Positions 7,059-15,953 are shown, numbered from the stretch's first letter. The stretch: DNA of 26,838 nucleotides from JBGSWL01 sp041752455 (GCA_041752455.1 JBGSWL010000102.1:1-26838); one strand, 5' to 3'. Made by a program: numbers and translations. The notes: generated by a model from the letters alone, not told the origin.

Positions 7059-8663
7059 TCATGCATGGCTTTTAGCGACATGGTCCCAGACCCTGGATAT
7101 GACCACCGACCCTTCGCCTACCGCAGATGCGACCCGCTTGACCGATCCGGTCCGCACATCGCCGACGGCGAAAATCCCGGGGCAGGACGTGGCATAGCCG
7201 TCTCCGGTCGGGACAAAGCCTTTCGGGTCCAGGTCGACCATGCCCGCCAGCCACCCGGTATTGGGCGCCGCCCCGACCATCACGAAAAGGCCTGCCGCGT
7301 CGATGAATGTTTCAGCGCCGGTGTCGCGGTAGACCAGAGTGACACCGTCCAGCGTCTGGTCCCCATGCAGTTTCGAGACTTCCGCGCCATAGTGTACCGT
7401 AATGGCGTCGTTGCGGGTGATGCGTTCGATCAGATAATCCGACATGGACGCAGCAAGCGATGGCCCGCGAACCACGAGGTGCACCCGTGTCGCGCGGCGG
7501 CTGAGATACATCGCCGCTTGTCCCGCCGAATTGCCGCCACCGACCACGACCGCAGCGCGGCCATTGAGGTGGCGCGCTTCCAGTTCGGTTGCCGCATAGG
7601 AGATGCCGGCCCCTTCGAAATGTTCCAGCCGGTCAAGCGGCAAGCGCCGATACTGCACGCCGGTTGCCACAACGATGGCCCGCGCCATCACGCAGACACC
7701 GTCATCGAGGGTGACCGCAAACATGCCGTCGGACGCGGCGACGGCGGTCACGCGGCGCGGCACGGCAAACCGTGTGCCGAACTTGAGGGCCTGGATCTCG
7801 CCGCGCGCGCAAAGGTCTGCGCCGGATATGCCGATCGGAAACCCCATGTAGTTTTCAATGCGCGAGGAGGTCGCCGCCTGGCCGCCTACCGCCAGCTCAT
7901 CGACGACGAGGGCCTTCAACCCTTCGGCGCCTGCATAGACCGCTGCGGCAAGGCCGGCCGGGCCGGCACCGACGATGACGACATCGAAGACCGCCCCTTC
8001 CTCGACCGCCAGATCCAGCCCAAAGAACCGGGCCAGCTTCCTTGGCGTCGGATCAGCTAGAAGCGTCCGCTCCCCGATCACCACGGCGCCCTGATCGGCG
8101 GGAACGCCGCAGCGTTTGGCCAAAGCTTTGGCTTCGTCGCTGCCAAGTGCATAGGATCGCATCGGAATGCGGTTCTGGGCCGCGAAGGCTTCGATGCGGC
8201 GTATCGCCTTGTCGGTTTCCGCACCGATCAGCGACAGGCCCGCTTGTCCGCTCTCGATCAGGCGCCGGCGGCGACCTGCAAAAACGGTCACGATGATGTC
8301 GCTCATTTCCGGCAGGTCCGCCAAGGCCTGCAGCATCGCGGCCCGAGGCACCCGGATCGCCGTGACAGCAGTTGCAGCCCGGTTGGTCAACTGCGCCGTG
8401 CCGCCGGTCAGGAAGCTCATCTCGCCGGTAAACTGCGTTGGCCCGAGGGTCGCATTGCCGTAGCGCGTTCCACTGACCTCATCGAAAGCCGCCATTTCCC
8501 CCTCGAGAATGTAGAAAAAGGCGTCGCTGGGTGTGCCGAAGGCAACAACCGTGTCACCGGCTGCAAAGGTCACAACCTCGCCGATTTCCCGCAATCGTGA
8601 GACATGCGCATCTGAAAGGGGTGTGCGCACATAGGTCGACAGATCAACAGCAGAGCTTTCCAT
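7059..8663 (-). CDS. Cyclic-nucleotide-binding / thioredoxin-reductase-like flavoprotein
   Basis: From the ATG at 8663 (GGAA nine bases upstream; a TTG two codons earlier is possible) this is a 534-residue fusion. Residues about 15-130 are a cNMP-binding (CRP-type) domain with GEMSFLTGG and NRAATAV. About 145-220 is a thioredoxin/glutaredoxin-like segment without a CxxC. About 226-530 is a pyridine nucleotide-disulfide oxidoreductase: FAD-binding GAGPAG, GGQAATSSRIENYMGFP, NAD(P)H-binding VVGGGNSAGQA, and the C-terminal GIFAVGDVR. Thioredoxin reductases have a redox CATC where this protein has AATE (GISYAATELEA), so it cannot reduce thioredoxin by the standard route. An NAD(P)H oxidase, sensor or regulated reductase role is possible. 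It lies 120 bp after the vinyl-reductase homologue in the same direction and may be part of that operon. Confidence 0.87.
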   Translation of the reverse strand: MESSAVDLSTYVRTPLSDAHVSRLREIGEVVTFAAGDTVVAFGTPSDAFFYILEGEMAAFDEVSGTRYGNATLGPTQFTGEMSFLTGGTAQLTNRAATAVTAIRVPRAAMLQALADLPEMSDIIVTVFAGRRRRLIESGQAGLSLIGAETDKAIRRIEAFAAQNRIPMRSYALGSDEAKALAKRCGVPADQGAVVIGERTLLADPTPRKLARFFGLDLAVEEGAVFDVVIVGAGPAGLAAAVYAGAEGLKALVVDELAVGGQAATSSRIENYMGFPIGISGADLCARGEIQALKFGTRFAVPRRVTAVAASDGMFAVTLDDGVCVMARAIVVATGVQYRRLPLDRLEHFEGAGISYAATELEARHLNGRAAVVVGGGNSAGQAAMYLSRRATRVHLVVRGPSLAASMSDYLIERITRNDAITVHYGAEVSKLHGDQTLDGVTLVYRDTGAETFIDAAGLFVMVGAAPNTGWLAGMVDLDPKGFVPTGDGYATSCPGIFAVGDVRTGSVKRVASAVGEGSVVISRVWDHVAKSHA

Positions 8664-8783
8664 GGGCAAGGTTCCGGAATGAACATGACAGCGGGACGAA
8701 AGGCGACGGGCAAGACCGTCTCGCTAGATATGTCACCGTCTGCGTCATTTCATCGGCGCGCCGAGTGCGAAAATGCATCAAGT

Positions 8784-9815
8784 TCAGAAAACCGCGTGGT
8801 CGCCGCGGTCGTCCTTCGCTTCGCCGCGCAGCAGTCGGGCATAGTGGTCGGCGAGGGTTTGCGTGCCTGTGGAAGGTGTCGCATCGGCGTCATACCGCCC
8901 GGTTTTCGGGTCAAGGACCAGCATGGATTCCGTTGCATAATAGTGGCCGATCCCGGCCAGTTCGGCCTTGTCCGCCAGCGCCGGACTGAACCTGCCAAGC
9001 GCCGACAACACACGGCCGATCACTGCCAGCAGACCGACCGGCACCGAGCGGAACTTCGGTGGCATGCCGGCGAGCGCAAACAACTGTTCGCCCTGCTCGC
9101 GCGGGGTAATGGCCGGTCCGGGCCCGCCGATCGGCAGCACCTTGTTCCACGTGCTTTCATCGTCGAGGCAATCGGCGAGGTAGGCGCCGAGATCATCGTC
9201 GCTGATCGGCTTGCAAGCCGTCAGCCGGCCATCGCCAAACAGGAGAAACGGTTTTCCCGCGCGTACCCGTTCGACCTGCCCCGACAGCGACTTGAAGAAG
9301 GCCGTGGCGCGCACGATCGAAAAGGTCATGCCGGAAGCCTTCAACTTGTCTTCGAAAGCGAGCTTGGCCCGCTGAAAGGCGAGCTTCGGCTTTTGCACAC
9401 AGATCGCCGAGAGCAGCACGACCTGCGTGACCCCGGCCTTTCGCGCAGCGGCCAGCGCCAGCACATGCGCATCATGGTCGATCGCCCAGGCATCACGCGC
9501 CGTGCCGGTGCGCGAGGCAAGGCAGGAGATCAGCGCATCGAAGGTTTCGCCGGCAAATCCGACGCGCGACAGCGATGCCGCGTCGGTGACATCGCCGGTG
9601 CGGATGATGGCGCCCTGCGGCAATTCTGCGGTTGCTGCCTTGAGTGCTTCAGCATCGCCACGCGGGCGGATGAAACAGACGACCGTATGGCCCTTTGCCA
9701 CAAGTGCGCGAGCGGTAGCTCGGCCGATCGTGCCGGTGGCCCCCAGCATGAAAATCCTGCGCGGACGCGGCGAGCGCGTCACGTCGTTCGGCAGGGCAGG
9801 GGATGCGTCACTCAA
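8784..9815 (-). CDS. NAD(P)-dependent 8-vinyl-reductase homologue (BciA/DVR-like)
   Basis: A 343-residue atypical short-chain dehydrogenase with an N-terminal Rossmann fold (RIFMLGATGTIGRAT, about residues 20-34). The middle and C-terminus carry the signature I associate with BciA/DVR divinyl (proto)chlorophyllide 8-vinyl-reductases: KLAFQRAKLAFEDKL, IVRATAFFKSLSGQ, CKPISDDDLG, LPIGGPGPAITPREQGE and GHYYATESMLV. In phototrophs this enzyme reduces the 8-vinyl group of chlorophyll precursors. Here no photosynthesis gene is nearby; the gene follows the RND permease by 16 bp and looks like the third gene of its operon. The substrate is therefore uncertain. The frame opens with TTG at 9815 and a weak ribosome-binding site, so the exact start (perhaps a GTG 11 codons on) is unsure. 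Confidence 0.78.
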   Translation of the reverse strand: MSDASPALPNDVTRSPRPRRIFMLGATGTIGRATARALVAKGHTVVCFIRPRGDAEALKAATAELPQGAIIRTGDVTDAASLSRVGFAGETFDALISCLASRTGTARDAWAIDHDAHVLALAAARKAGVTQVVLLSAICVQKPKLAFQRAKLAFEDKLKASGMTFSIVRATAFFKSLSGQVERVRAGKPFLLFGDGRLTACKPISDDDLGAYLADCLDDESTWNKVLPIGGPGPAITPREQGEQLFALAGMPPKFRSVPVGLLAVIGRVLSALGRFSPALADKAELAGIGHYYATESMLVLDPKTGRYDADATPSTGTQTLADHYARLLRGEAKDDRGDHAVF

Positions 9816-9831
9816 AATTCGAACCGATCGG

Positions 9832-12800
9832 TCAGGCCGCCTCAGGCGATGGGGTCGGGCTGACCTGCGGCGGCTGTTTGCCCGACGGCTCGATAAAGGC
9901 CTCGGTCAGTTCGTTTTGCAAGCGCCGCTCTTCTTCCACCCGTGGCTTGGTCAGGCCCGCCAGCAGCAGATAGGCGACCGGCGTCAGGTAGAGCGTTGCG
10001 ATTGTTGCAAGCCCGAGCCCGCCGACGATGACCCAACCGAGTGCTTCGCGCGCTTCGGCGCCTGCGCCTTGCGAGAAGATCAGAGGCACGCCGCCAAGCA
10101 CGGTCGAGGTCATGGTCATCATCACCGGACGCAGGCGGATGGTCGAAGCGTCGAGCACGGCCGAGCGGACATCCTGGCCCGCATCGCGCAACTGGTTGGC
10201 AAATTCGACGATCAGGATGCCGTTCTTGGCCATGATCCCGATCAGCATCACAAGGCCGATCTGGCTGTAGACGTTGAGCGATTGGCCGGAAGCCAGCAAC
10301 GCCAGAATGGCGCAGGCAATGCCGAGCGGCACCGTTGCCATGATCACGACGGCCGAGACAAAGCTCTCGAACTGTGCCGACAGCACGAGAAAAACCACAA
10401 GGATCGCAAAACCGAAGGTGACGAGCAGTCCGGATGCGGTCTGGTCAAGACTGGCCGCCTCGGCAAGAGGCACGATGCGGTTCTCATCGCCGAGCGTGTC
10501 CGGCGCAAGGCGCCGCAGTTCGGCCAGGGCATCGCCGAGGGCAAAGTCCGGTGTCAGCGATGCGGAGATTTCCACCGACCGGTTCTGGTCCTCGCGCGCC
10601 AGTTCCGGCGCCACGGCGCGTTCCTGAAGGCTTACAAAGGAGGAAAGCGGTACCATCGTGCCATCGCCCGCCTGCAGGAACACATTTTCCAGATCGCCCG
10701 GATCATCGACCGGGTCGGAGGTCGACACCATCTGGATATCGTAGCTCTGGTCGTCGATGAACACCGATCCGATCGTGCGGCCATCCAGGACAGCGCTCAG
10801 CGCTTCGCCAAGTCCGGTGATGTCGATCCCAAGGTCCGAGGCACGACGACGGTCGATCTCGACGAACAGCTGCGGCTGCGTCAGTTCATACTCCAGCCGG
10901 ACATCCCCGAAGGAGGGGTTCTGCTGCATTTGGCTGACAAGGCTCTGCGCTACATCGGCAAGCTGTTCGTAGTTGCTGCCGGTAATCGCGAAGGCCAGCC
11001 CTCGCCCCGCGCCGCGAATGCCGAGCGAGTTCGGCTGGATCGCAAAAGCACGAACGCCGATGACCGACCGCAGCGACCGGTTGATGTCGCCGACAATCTG
11101 GTCCTGGCTGCGCGTGCGGCTTTCCCATGGTGCCAGGGTCATCACCACAAAGCCGCGGTTGTTGGAACCTTGGCCGGTGATCGAGAAGACGTTGATGATT
11201 TCGCCGCTTTCGACGAGAGGCGAAATCGCCGCCTCGATCTCCCGCATCTTGTTGTCGGTAAAGGCAAGCGAAACGCCGGCAGCCGCCGTCACCGACAGGA
11301 GCGCCACTGAACGATCTTCCCGCGGCGTCAGTTCCTGGCGAATGCTGCCGAACATCAGGGCGGCAGTGGCGGCAAACATCACGGATATGACGACGACGAC
11401 GAGCGGCATTGCGAGGGCGATGGTCAGCGTTCGCGCATAGAACGCCGAAAGCAGCCCGCCAAGCGATGCCATCGGTCCCTTTGGTGGCTCGCCGACATGC
11501 CCGCTCAGCATGCGGCTCGCCAGCATCGGGCACAGTGTCAGCGCGACCACCGACGACAACAGGACGGCAATTGCCAGCGTGAAGCCGAATTCGCGGAACA
11601 GGCCGCCTGCCTGACCGGGAAGGAACGACAGGGGCACGAAGACCGCCGCAAGGGTTGCCGTCGTTGTTATCACCGCAAAGAACACCTGCTGGGTGCCCAT
11701 CACCGCAGCCGCCCGCGCGCCCATGCCTTCATTGCGCCGGCGTACGATGTTTTCCAGAACCACGATGGCGTCATCGACCACCATGCCCGTGGCGAGCACC
11801 AGTGCCAGAAGCGTCAGGATGTTGACCGAAAACCCGACGAGATAGACCGCCGCCAGCGTGCCGATCAGGGCGACCGGGATCGTCAGTCCGGGGATCAGCG
11901 TCGCGCGCAGGTCACGCAGGAAGATGAAAATGATGAGAAAGACGATCGCCACCGCAAGTCCGAGCGTCGTCAGCACCTCGCGGATCGCGCCGTTGATGAA
12001 GACTGCATCGTCGGAGGTGACAAAGATCGAGATGTCGTCCGGCAGTGTCGCTTCGAGATCGGCGACCACCGCCCGCACGGCAGCCGAGATCGCCAGCGTG
12101 TTCGAGGTTGCCTGGCGGATCACGCCAAGCCCGAGCCCGGTCTGGCCGTTGGCGCGCAGGATCGTCTCGTTCGATGCTGGTCCAAGCGTGACTTTCGCCA
12201 CATCGCCCACCCGCACGCGCGCATTGATGGCGAGGTTCTCGAAGGCTGCCTCGCTGGCAACCGTTGCCGTCGTGCGCACATTGATCGATTGCCGGTCTCC
12301 GGCCAGATCGCCGGCAGGAACATCATAGGAAACATTCGACAAGGCGTTGCGAAGGTCGGCCAGTGTCAAGCTGCGGCTCGCCAGTTCGGCCATGTCGATA
12401 TCGACGCGGAAGATCGGCTCCCGGTCCCCGAAGACCTGCAGATCGGCGACGCCTTCCGCCGAAATCAAACGGTCTTCCACCTGATCGCGCACGATCCGCG
12501 TCAGTTCCTGCGGCGAGCGTCCCGATGATGTCATGGCGATGCGGATAACCGGTTGGGCATCGGCGTCGGCCTTCACCACCCGCGGTATTTCGGCATCCTC
12601 AGGCAGTTGGTTGGAAACGCGTGCGACAGCGTCGCGCACATCCGTCGCCGCCACATCAAGGTCAACCTTGTCGTCGAATTCCAGCGTCACCCGGCTGCGC
12701 CCGAAGCGTGAGCTGGACGAAATGGTGCGAATGCCGGCCACGCGGCCAACGGCACCTTCGACCCGGCTGGTGACTTCCTGGTCGACACTTTCCGGCGAAG

Positions 12801-12993
12801 CACCCGAAAAATCGGTCGTGACCGTCACGACGGGCCGGTCGACATTCGGCAGTTCGCGAACTTCCACCCCGATGAGCGCGGCAGCGCCCGCAAGCAGGAT
12901 CAGCGCATTGAGCACCAGCGCAACGATCGGCCGCCGCACGAAAAAGGCAGTACCGGAGTTGACGATATCAAAAATGCGGCGTTCACGGTCCAT
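9832..12993 (-). CDS. RND multidrug efflux permease (HAE-1 type)
   Basis: A 1053-residue inner-membrane proton-driven pump of the AcrB/MexB superfamily, normal in length. A transmembrane helix near residues 21-42 is followed by the porter domain (LPNVDRPVVTVTTDFSGASP). The proton-relay pair D407-D408 in TM4 (GMVVDDAIVVLENI) is intact, as are RLRPVMMT near the end and the usual second repeat (FVSLQERAVAPE, LIGIMAKNGILIVEFAN). It exports hydrophobic or amphiphilic compounds in complex with the adaptor encoded just upstream and an outer-membrane channel not in this window. GAGG seven bases before the ATG overlaps the end of the adaptor gene, so the two are translated together (9-bp gap). Substrate cannot be predicted. 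Confidence 0.95.
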   Translation of the reverse strand: MDRERRIFDIVNSGTAFFVRRPIVALVLNALILLAGAAALIGVEVRELPNVDRPVVTVTTDFSGASPESVDQEVTSRVEGAVGRVAGIRTISSSSRFGRSRVTLEFDDKVDLDVAATDVRDAVARVSNQLPEDAEIPRVVKADADAQPVIRIAMTSSGRSPQELTRIVRDQVEDRLISAEGVADLQVFGDREPIFRVDIDMAELASRSLTLADLRNALSNVSYDVPAGDLAGDRQSINVRTTATVASEAAFENLAINARVRVGDVAKVTLGPASNETILRANGQTGLGLGVIRQATSNTLAISAAVRAVVADLEATLPDDISIFVTSDDAVFINGAIREVLTTLGLAVAIVFLIIFIFLRDLRATLIPGLTIPVALIGTLAAVYLVGFSVNILTLLALVLATGMVVDDAIVVLENIVRRRNEGMGARAAAVMGTQQVFFAVITTTATLAAVFVPLSFLPGQAGGLFREFGFTLAIAVLLSSVVALTLCPMLASRMLSGHVGEPPKGPMASLGGLLSAFYARTLTIALAMPLVVVVISVMFAATAALMFGSIRQELTPREDRSVALLSVTAAAGVSLAFTDNKMREIEAAISPLVESGEIINVFSITGQGSNNRGFVVMTLAPWESRTRSQDQIVGDINRSLRSVIGVRAFAIQPNSLGIRGAGRGLAFAITGSNYEQLADVAQSLVSQMQQNPSFGDVRLEYELTQPQLFVEIDRRRASDLGIDITGLGEALSAVLDGRTIGSVFIDDQSYDIQMVSTSDPVDDPGDLENVFLQAGDGTMVPLSSFVSLQERAVAPELAREDQNRSVEISASLTPDFALGDALAELRRLAPDTLGDENRIVPLAEAASLDQTASGLLVTFGFAILVVFLVLSAQFESFVSAVVIMATVPLGIACAILALLASGQSLNVYSQIGLVMLIGIMAKNGILIVEFANQLRDAGQDVRSAVLDASTIRLRPVMMTMTSTVLGGVPLIFSQGAGAEAREALGWVIVGGLGLATIATLYLTPVAYLLLAGLTKPRVEEERRLQNELTEAFIEPSGKQPPQVSPTPSPEAA

Positions 12994-13002
12994 GGTGTTG
13001 CC

Positions 13003-14163
13003 TCAGCTGACAGGTTGAGCTGGCGCGGGCGTCGGGTTAGCGGGCGTGGCCTGCTCCACCTCAGCGCCCGGTCGCAACTGCTGGACGCCTTCCGTGATGA
13101 TCGGTTCTCCCGCAACAAGCTCAGCATCGACAACGACGCTGTCGGCATTGCGCTGGCGGATGGCGATTGGCACGCGCACCGACTTGCCCTCGCGCACAGT
13201 CCAGACATACGACCCGTCCGAGGACCATTGCACCGACAGCGGATCGACGGCCGGCAATGTGGCGCCGGGAAAATTCATCGCCACCGAAAACGCCATCCCC
13301 GACCGCAGCGTGTCATCGCCATTGTCGACAAGTGCCTGGACTCGCAGTGTCCGGCTGTCGCGCTCGACCACGTTGTCGATTGCCGAAACCTTGCCTTCGA
13401 TCTCTTCCCCGTCGACGCCAAGCCTGCGAACGGAAACCGGCAAGCCGACTACGATCTGCGAGACGGCCCGCTCCGGAACCCGGAAATCAATCAGGATCGA
13501 CGAGCGGTCCGTGATGGTCGAGATGGCATCCTGGCTTGAAATGCGGTCGCCGACCGAAAGGTCGAGCACGCCGATCCAGCCGGAGAATGGCGCGCGGATC
13601 ACCCGCTGGGCGAGGTCGAACTCGGCTTCCCGCAAGGTCAGTTCTGCATTTTGCAGCGCCAGTTCGCTTTCGCGGATGCGCACTTGCGTCACCGCGCCGG
13701 AGCCGCTGAGTTGCTGCAGGCGGCCGGTTTCCGCCCGGGCATCCTCGAGTGTCAGCCGCGCGCGCTCGAGTGCGATCTGCTGCGCCTCGTCGTCTAGCCG
13801 GATGACGATATCTTTGGCGTTGACATAGCCACCTTCCGGCGCGCTGATCGCGACGATCGTGCCGGAGACTTCCGCGCGTAACGTCGCTGCACGGATCGCC
13901 CGGCCATCGCCGATGGCTTCAAGACGGTTGTCGATCACGCCTTCGGTCACCGGCATGGTGACAACCTTGATCGGACCTGACGGTCCACCGCGTCCACCGG
14001 CGGCACCGCCTTGTGCGTTGGCGGCCTGCGGTTCGATCCCGAGGTACGAGGCAAGGCCGTAGCGCTCCAGCATCGGCGCCGCTTCAGGTACGTATTTGGC
14101 CCAGACAAAGACGGTTCCGGCAAGAACGGCTGCCGAGAGTATCAACTGGATCAACGCTTTCAT
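13003..14163 (-). CDS. RND efflux periplasmic adaptor (membrane fusion protein)
   Basis: A 386-residue adaptor that links the inner-membrane RND permease to an outer-membrane channel. The N-terminus MKALIQLILSAAVLAGTVF is a membrane anchor or uncleaved signal, followed by a Gly-rich linker. Then come the lipoyl half-motif (SGTIVAISAPEGGYVNAKD), a coiled-coil hairpin (LEDARAETGRLQQLSGSG through LREAEFDLAQ), the second lipoyl half (VIRAPFSGWIGVLDLSVGD) and beta-barrel/membrane-proximal domains. The ATG at 14163 is chosen because GAGG lies five bases before it; a TTG start at 14199 adds 12 residues but has no ribosome-binding site. It is the first gene of the leftward operon with permease, vinyl-reductase homologue and possibly the flavoprotein. 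No regulator is adjacent on the promoter side. Confidence 0.92.
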   Translation of the reverse strand: MKALIQLILSAAVLAGTVFVWAKYVPEAAPMLERYGLASYLGIEPQAANAQGGAAGGRGGPSGPIKVVTMPVTEGVIDNRLEAIGDGRAIRAATLRAEVSGTIVAISAPEGGYVNAKDIVIRLDDEAQQIALERARLTLEDARAETGRLQQLSGSGAVTQVRIRESELALQNAELTLREAEFDLAQRVIRAPFSGWIGVLDLSVGDRISSQDAISTITDRSSILIDFRVPERAVSQIVVGLPVSVRRLGVDGEEIEGKVSAIDNVVERDSRTLRVQALVDNGDDTLRSGMAFSVAMNFPGATLPAVDPLSVQWSSDGSYVWTVREGKSVRVPIAIRQRNADSVVVDAELVAGEPIITEGVQQLRPGAEVEQATPANPTPAPAQPVS

Positions 14164-14354
14164 CATCGCCTCGGTTACCGGTCGCTGCGGATGGGACAAT
14201 AGGGCCGTAAACCAGCTTGCCTACCCTTTTGCACCATTGTTGTGACGCTCGACGGAATGGAAGCAGGCCCGTTTTTGCGGGTTCTTGATCCATGTGAGTG
14301 CTTCCGCAGCCTGAAATGCGTATCATGTGCGGAAACCAACACGGGTGCCACGCC

Positions 14355-14618
14355 ATGGCTTTGCAGTTTCCCAATCGCATGCGTTCGGTCAACCCGGCCG
14401 CTGAAAGCATTGCGTTTTCCGGCTATGACGGCATGAGCGAAATCCGGTTTTCCATGCCGTTTCTGGCGCTCGACAATCTCAACGGTGCGAAACTCGCCAG
14501 CACGACGGCCTATCTCGAACTTTTCGATGTCATGCGCGCACGGATCCAGGACGTGGCCGCCCGCACCCATGCGAGAGCCCGCAAGACGTTTCACATTTTG
14601 GAACCGGCGAAATTCTGA
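14355..14618 (+). CDS. DUF1488 family small protein
   Basis: An 87-residue protein beginning MALQFPNRMRSVNPAAESIAF. The pattern of an 'FPN.SRSYD...I.F.GYD...ExxF' start followed by a predicted helical C-terminus fits DUF1488, a small widespread proteobacterial family of unknown function. Here the segment reads FSGYDGMSEIRFSMPFLAL. The frame extends 19 codons further upstream to 14298, but the family start is at 14355; the ribosome-binding site (GGGTG) is weak. It runs divergently from the RND operon and converges on the Crp/Fnr gene, with only 18 bp between the two stops. The C-terminus is basic (ARTHARARKTFHILEPAKF). Confidence 0.7.
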   Translation: MALQFPNRMRSVNPAAESIAFSGYDGMSEIRFSMPFLALDNLNGAKLASTTAYLELFDVMRARIQDVAARTHARARKTFHILEPAKF

Positions 14619-14636
14619 AGGCGCGGCCCAGCCTGC

Positions 14637-15425
14637 TCACTTCAAAACCGGGCCTTCGAAGTTGAGGTAGTTGCGATCGAAGTCGGCAAAGCGGATCAGC
14701 CTATCCAAATCCTGAAAGATGACCTCGCCGCGCTGGAAGGTTACCAGCCCGTCTTCGCGCAGTTGCCGAAGCACGCGGTTGACATGCACCGCGCTGAGCC
14801 CGAGCGCATCCGCCAGCATGTATTGCGACAACGGGCAGGGGTATCCGGCTGCCGTGCCGATGCCGACCATGCGTAACCGCAGGCTGAACTCCAGAAGGTA
14901 GTGGGCCATGCGCTGCGCCGCGTCACGACGGCCGATGTTGACGAGGTGCTCGACGACCATCGCCTCGTCACGAGAGGTCGCCCAGAGCACGGCGACGGCC
15001 AACCGGGGGACCGCTTCAAAAGCGTCGAGCAAGTCGCGATGCGTGATTTCCGCGGCCTCGATCGGCGTGACCGGTTCCACATTATGGTCGGCCGTCGCGA
15101 GCAGCACCGATCGCAGACCCAGAAAATCGCCCGGGATCTGGAAATCGACGATCTGCCGGGTGCCATTGGGAAGCAGCTTGTAGGAGCAAGCCCAGCCAGA
15201 GCAAAGGATGTAGGCACTCTGGTTACCTTGGCCTTCATAGACCAGATCCTGACCGACCGGATGGTGCCGTTTTCGACGGTCGAAATCAGCGATGATGCTG
15301 AGTTCGGCTTCTGTCAGCGCGACATAGGAGCCGAGTTTGCGCGCAAGCGGAATTTGCGAAGTCCCGGTCCGCTCCGATTTGGGCGCCATGTTGGGCTGCA
15401 TGTCAGATGGAGACATTGTGTTCAT
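14637..15425 (-). CDS. Crp/Fnr family transcriptional regulator
   Basis: A 262-residue regulator. Residues about 38-160 form the cyclic-nucleotide-type sensor barrel (LVYEGQGNQSAYILCSGWACSY, IVDFQIPGDFLGL). Residues about 165-235 form the winged helix, with the recognition region LSQYMLADALGLSAVHVNRV at 199-218. No N-terminal cysteine cluster for an iron-sulfur centre is visible (cysteines at 75, 80 and 197 only), so it is not a classical FNR oxygen sensor. Many rhizobial paralogues with this exact layout exist and few have known effectors. The start at 15425 has GGGGAG three bases upstream; an internal ATG three codons on is also possible. It is divergent from the small gene at 15598, and an inverted repeat lies between them. 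Confidence 0.88.
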   Translation of the reverse strand: MNTMSPSDMQPNMAPKSERTGTSQIPLARKLGSYVALTEAELSIIADFDRRKRHHPVGQDLVYEGQGNQSAYILCSGWACSYKLLPNGTRQIVDFQIPGDFLGLRSVLLATADHNVEPVTPIEAAEITHRDLLDAFEAVPRLAVAVLWATSRDEAMVVEHLVNIGRRDAAQRMAHYLLEFSLRLRMVGIGTAAGYPCPLSQYMLADALGLSAVHVNRVLRQLREDGLVTFQRGEVIFQDLDRLIRFADFDRNYLNFEGPVLK

Positions 15426-15513
15426 GGGCTCCCCAACTTCGACCGCCCGATCACCAAAACATTGGGATTGAAACTAGACGGAATTGAGAACAGCGACGCT
15501 GCTTCAAATCAGT

Positions 15514-15553
15514 ATTGCCACGCGGTTCTGTGCCATTGTGCATCGTTGGCAAT
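15514..15553. promoter_or_regulatory. Inverted repeat ATTGCCA / TGGCAAT between divergent genes
   Basis: ATTGCCA (15514-15520) is mirrored by TGGCAAT (15547-15553), separated by 26 bases; flanking CG extends the match with one inserted base. It lies in the divergent region between the Crp/Fnr gene (start 15425) and the small gene at 15598, about 45 bp upstream of the latter. It could be an operator, perhaps for autoregulation, but it does not match the CRP or FNR consensus. Confidence 0.3.
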
Positions 15554-15597
15554 GACCATAGCAGAACACACAGAGTGTCAACTTTGAGGTAAGCGCC

Positions 15598-15834
15598 ATG
15601 CAGACCCGTCCCGACGTCGCCGGCATTGCAGCGCTTGCCATTTGCGAGTCGCTTTTGCTCGCCCTCAACGATGCCAAGGTGTTACCTGAGACCGAGATCA
15701 TGGCCGTGTTGACCGACGCCGCTGCCGCGCACGATGCGAAAGTCGGGACACCCGAGGAAGAAGCCTTGGGGCAGGCTGTTGCCAGGTTGATCAACAAGAT
15801 CGTCAGTAGTGGCAACTCGGTAAGACGTACCTGA
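15598..15834 (+). CDS. Small conserved-looking hypothetical protein
   Basis: A 78-residue acidic, Ala- and Leu-rich protein, probably all-helical: DVAGIAALAICESLLLALND, then KVLPETEIMAVLTDAAAAH, then EEEALGQAVARLINKIV. No transmembrane segment, signal or catalytic motif is visible. GAGG eight bases before the ATG supports the start. I recognise the 'IAALAICESLLLALND' style as a recurrent rhizobial hypothetical protein, with no known function. It is divergent from the Crp/Fnr gene and is followed by a strong hairpin terminator, so it appears to be a single-gene unit. Confidence 0.72.
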   Translation: MQTRPDVAGIAALAICESLLLALNDAKVLPETEIMAVLTDAAAAHDAKVGTPEEEALGQAVARLINKIVSSGNSVRRT

Positions 15835-15899
15835 TCTTTTCAAACCGGTTGTTCGCACTCGCTGCGCGCGACAAGAACACGCAATTCCTGCAGACCGGA

Positions 15900-15928
15900 A
15901 AAAGGCGCCCGACGATCGGGCACCTTTT
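15900..15928. terminator. Bidirectional hairpin terminator
   Basis: The left arm AAAAGGcGCCCGA (15900-15912), loop CGA and right arm TCGGGCaCCTTTT (15916-15928) pair with a single C/A mismatch. On the plus strand it is followed by CTCTTT, and A/T-rich flanks serve both strands. It sits between the convergent small gene (stop 15834) and the entericidin-like gene (stop 15954), so it probably ends both. Confidence 0.75.
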
Positions 15929-15953
15929 CTCTTTGCGGGCCGGAGCGCGGTGA

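Noticed and set aside
6502..7075. Several long frames on both strands with Val-Asp, Arg-His, Thr-Asp and Gly runs.
   Set aside because: They are produced by hexamer and octamer tandem repeats that are open in most frames; no ribosome-binding site or family supports them.
9427..12528. Very long plus-strand frames (627 and 343 codons) opposite the RND permease and the vinyl-reductase homologue.
   Set aside because: They are antisense to well-conserved genes, are rich in Arg, His and Asp, and carry no domain; typical shadows in GC-rich DNA.
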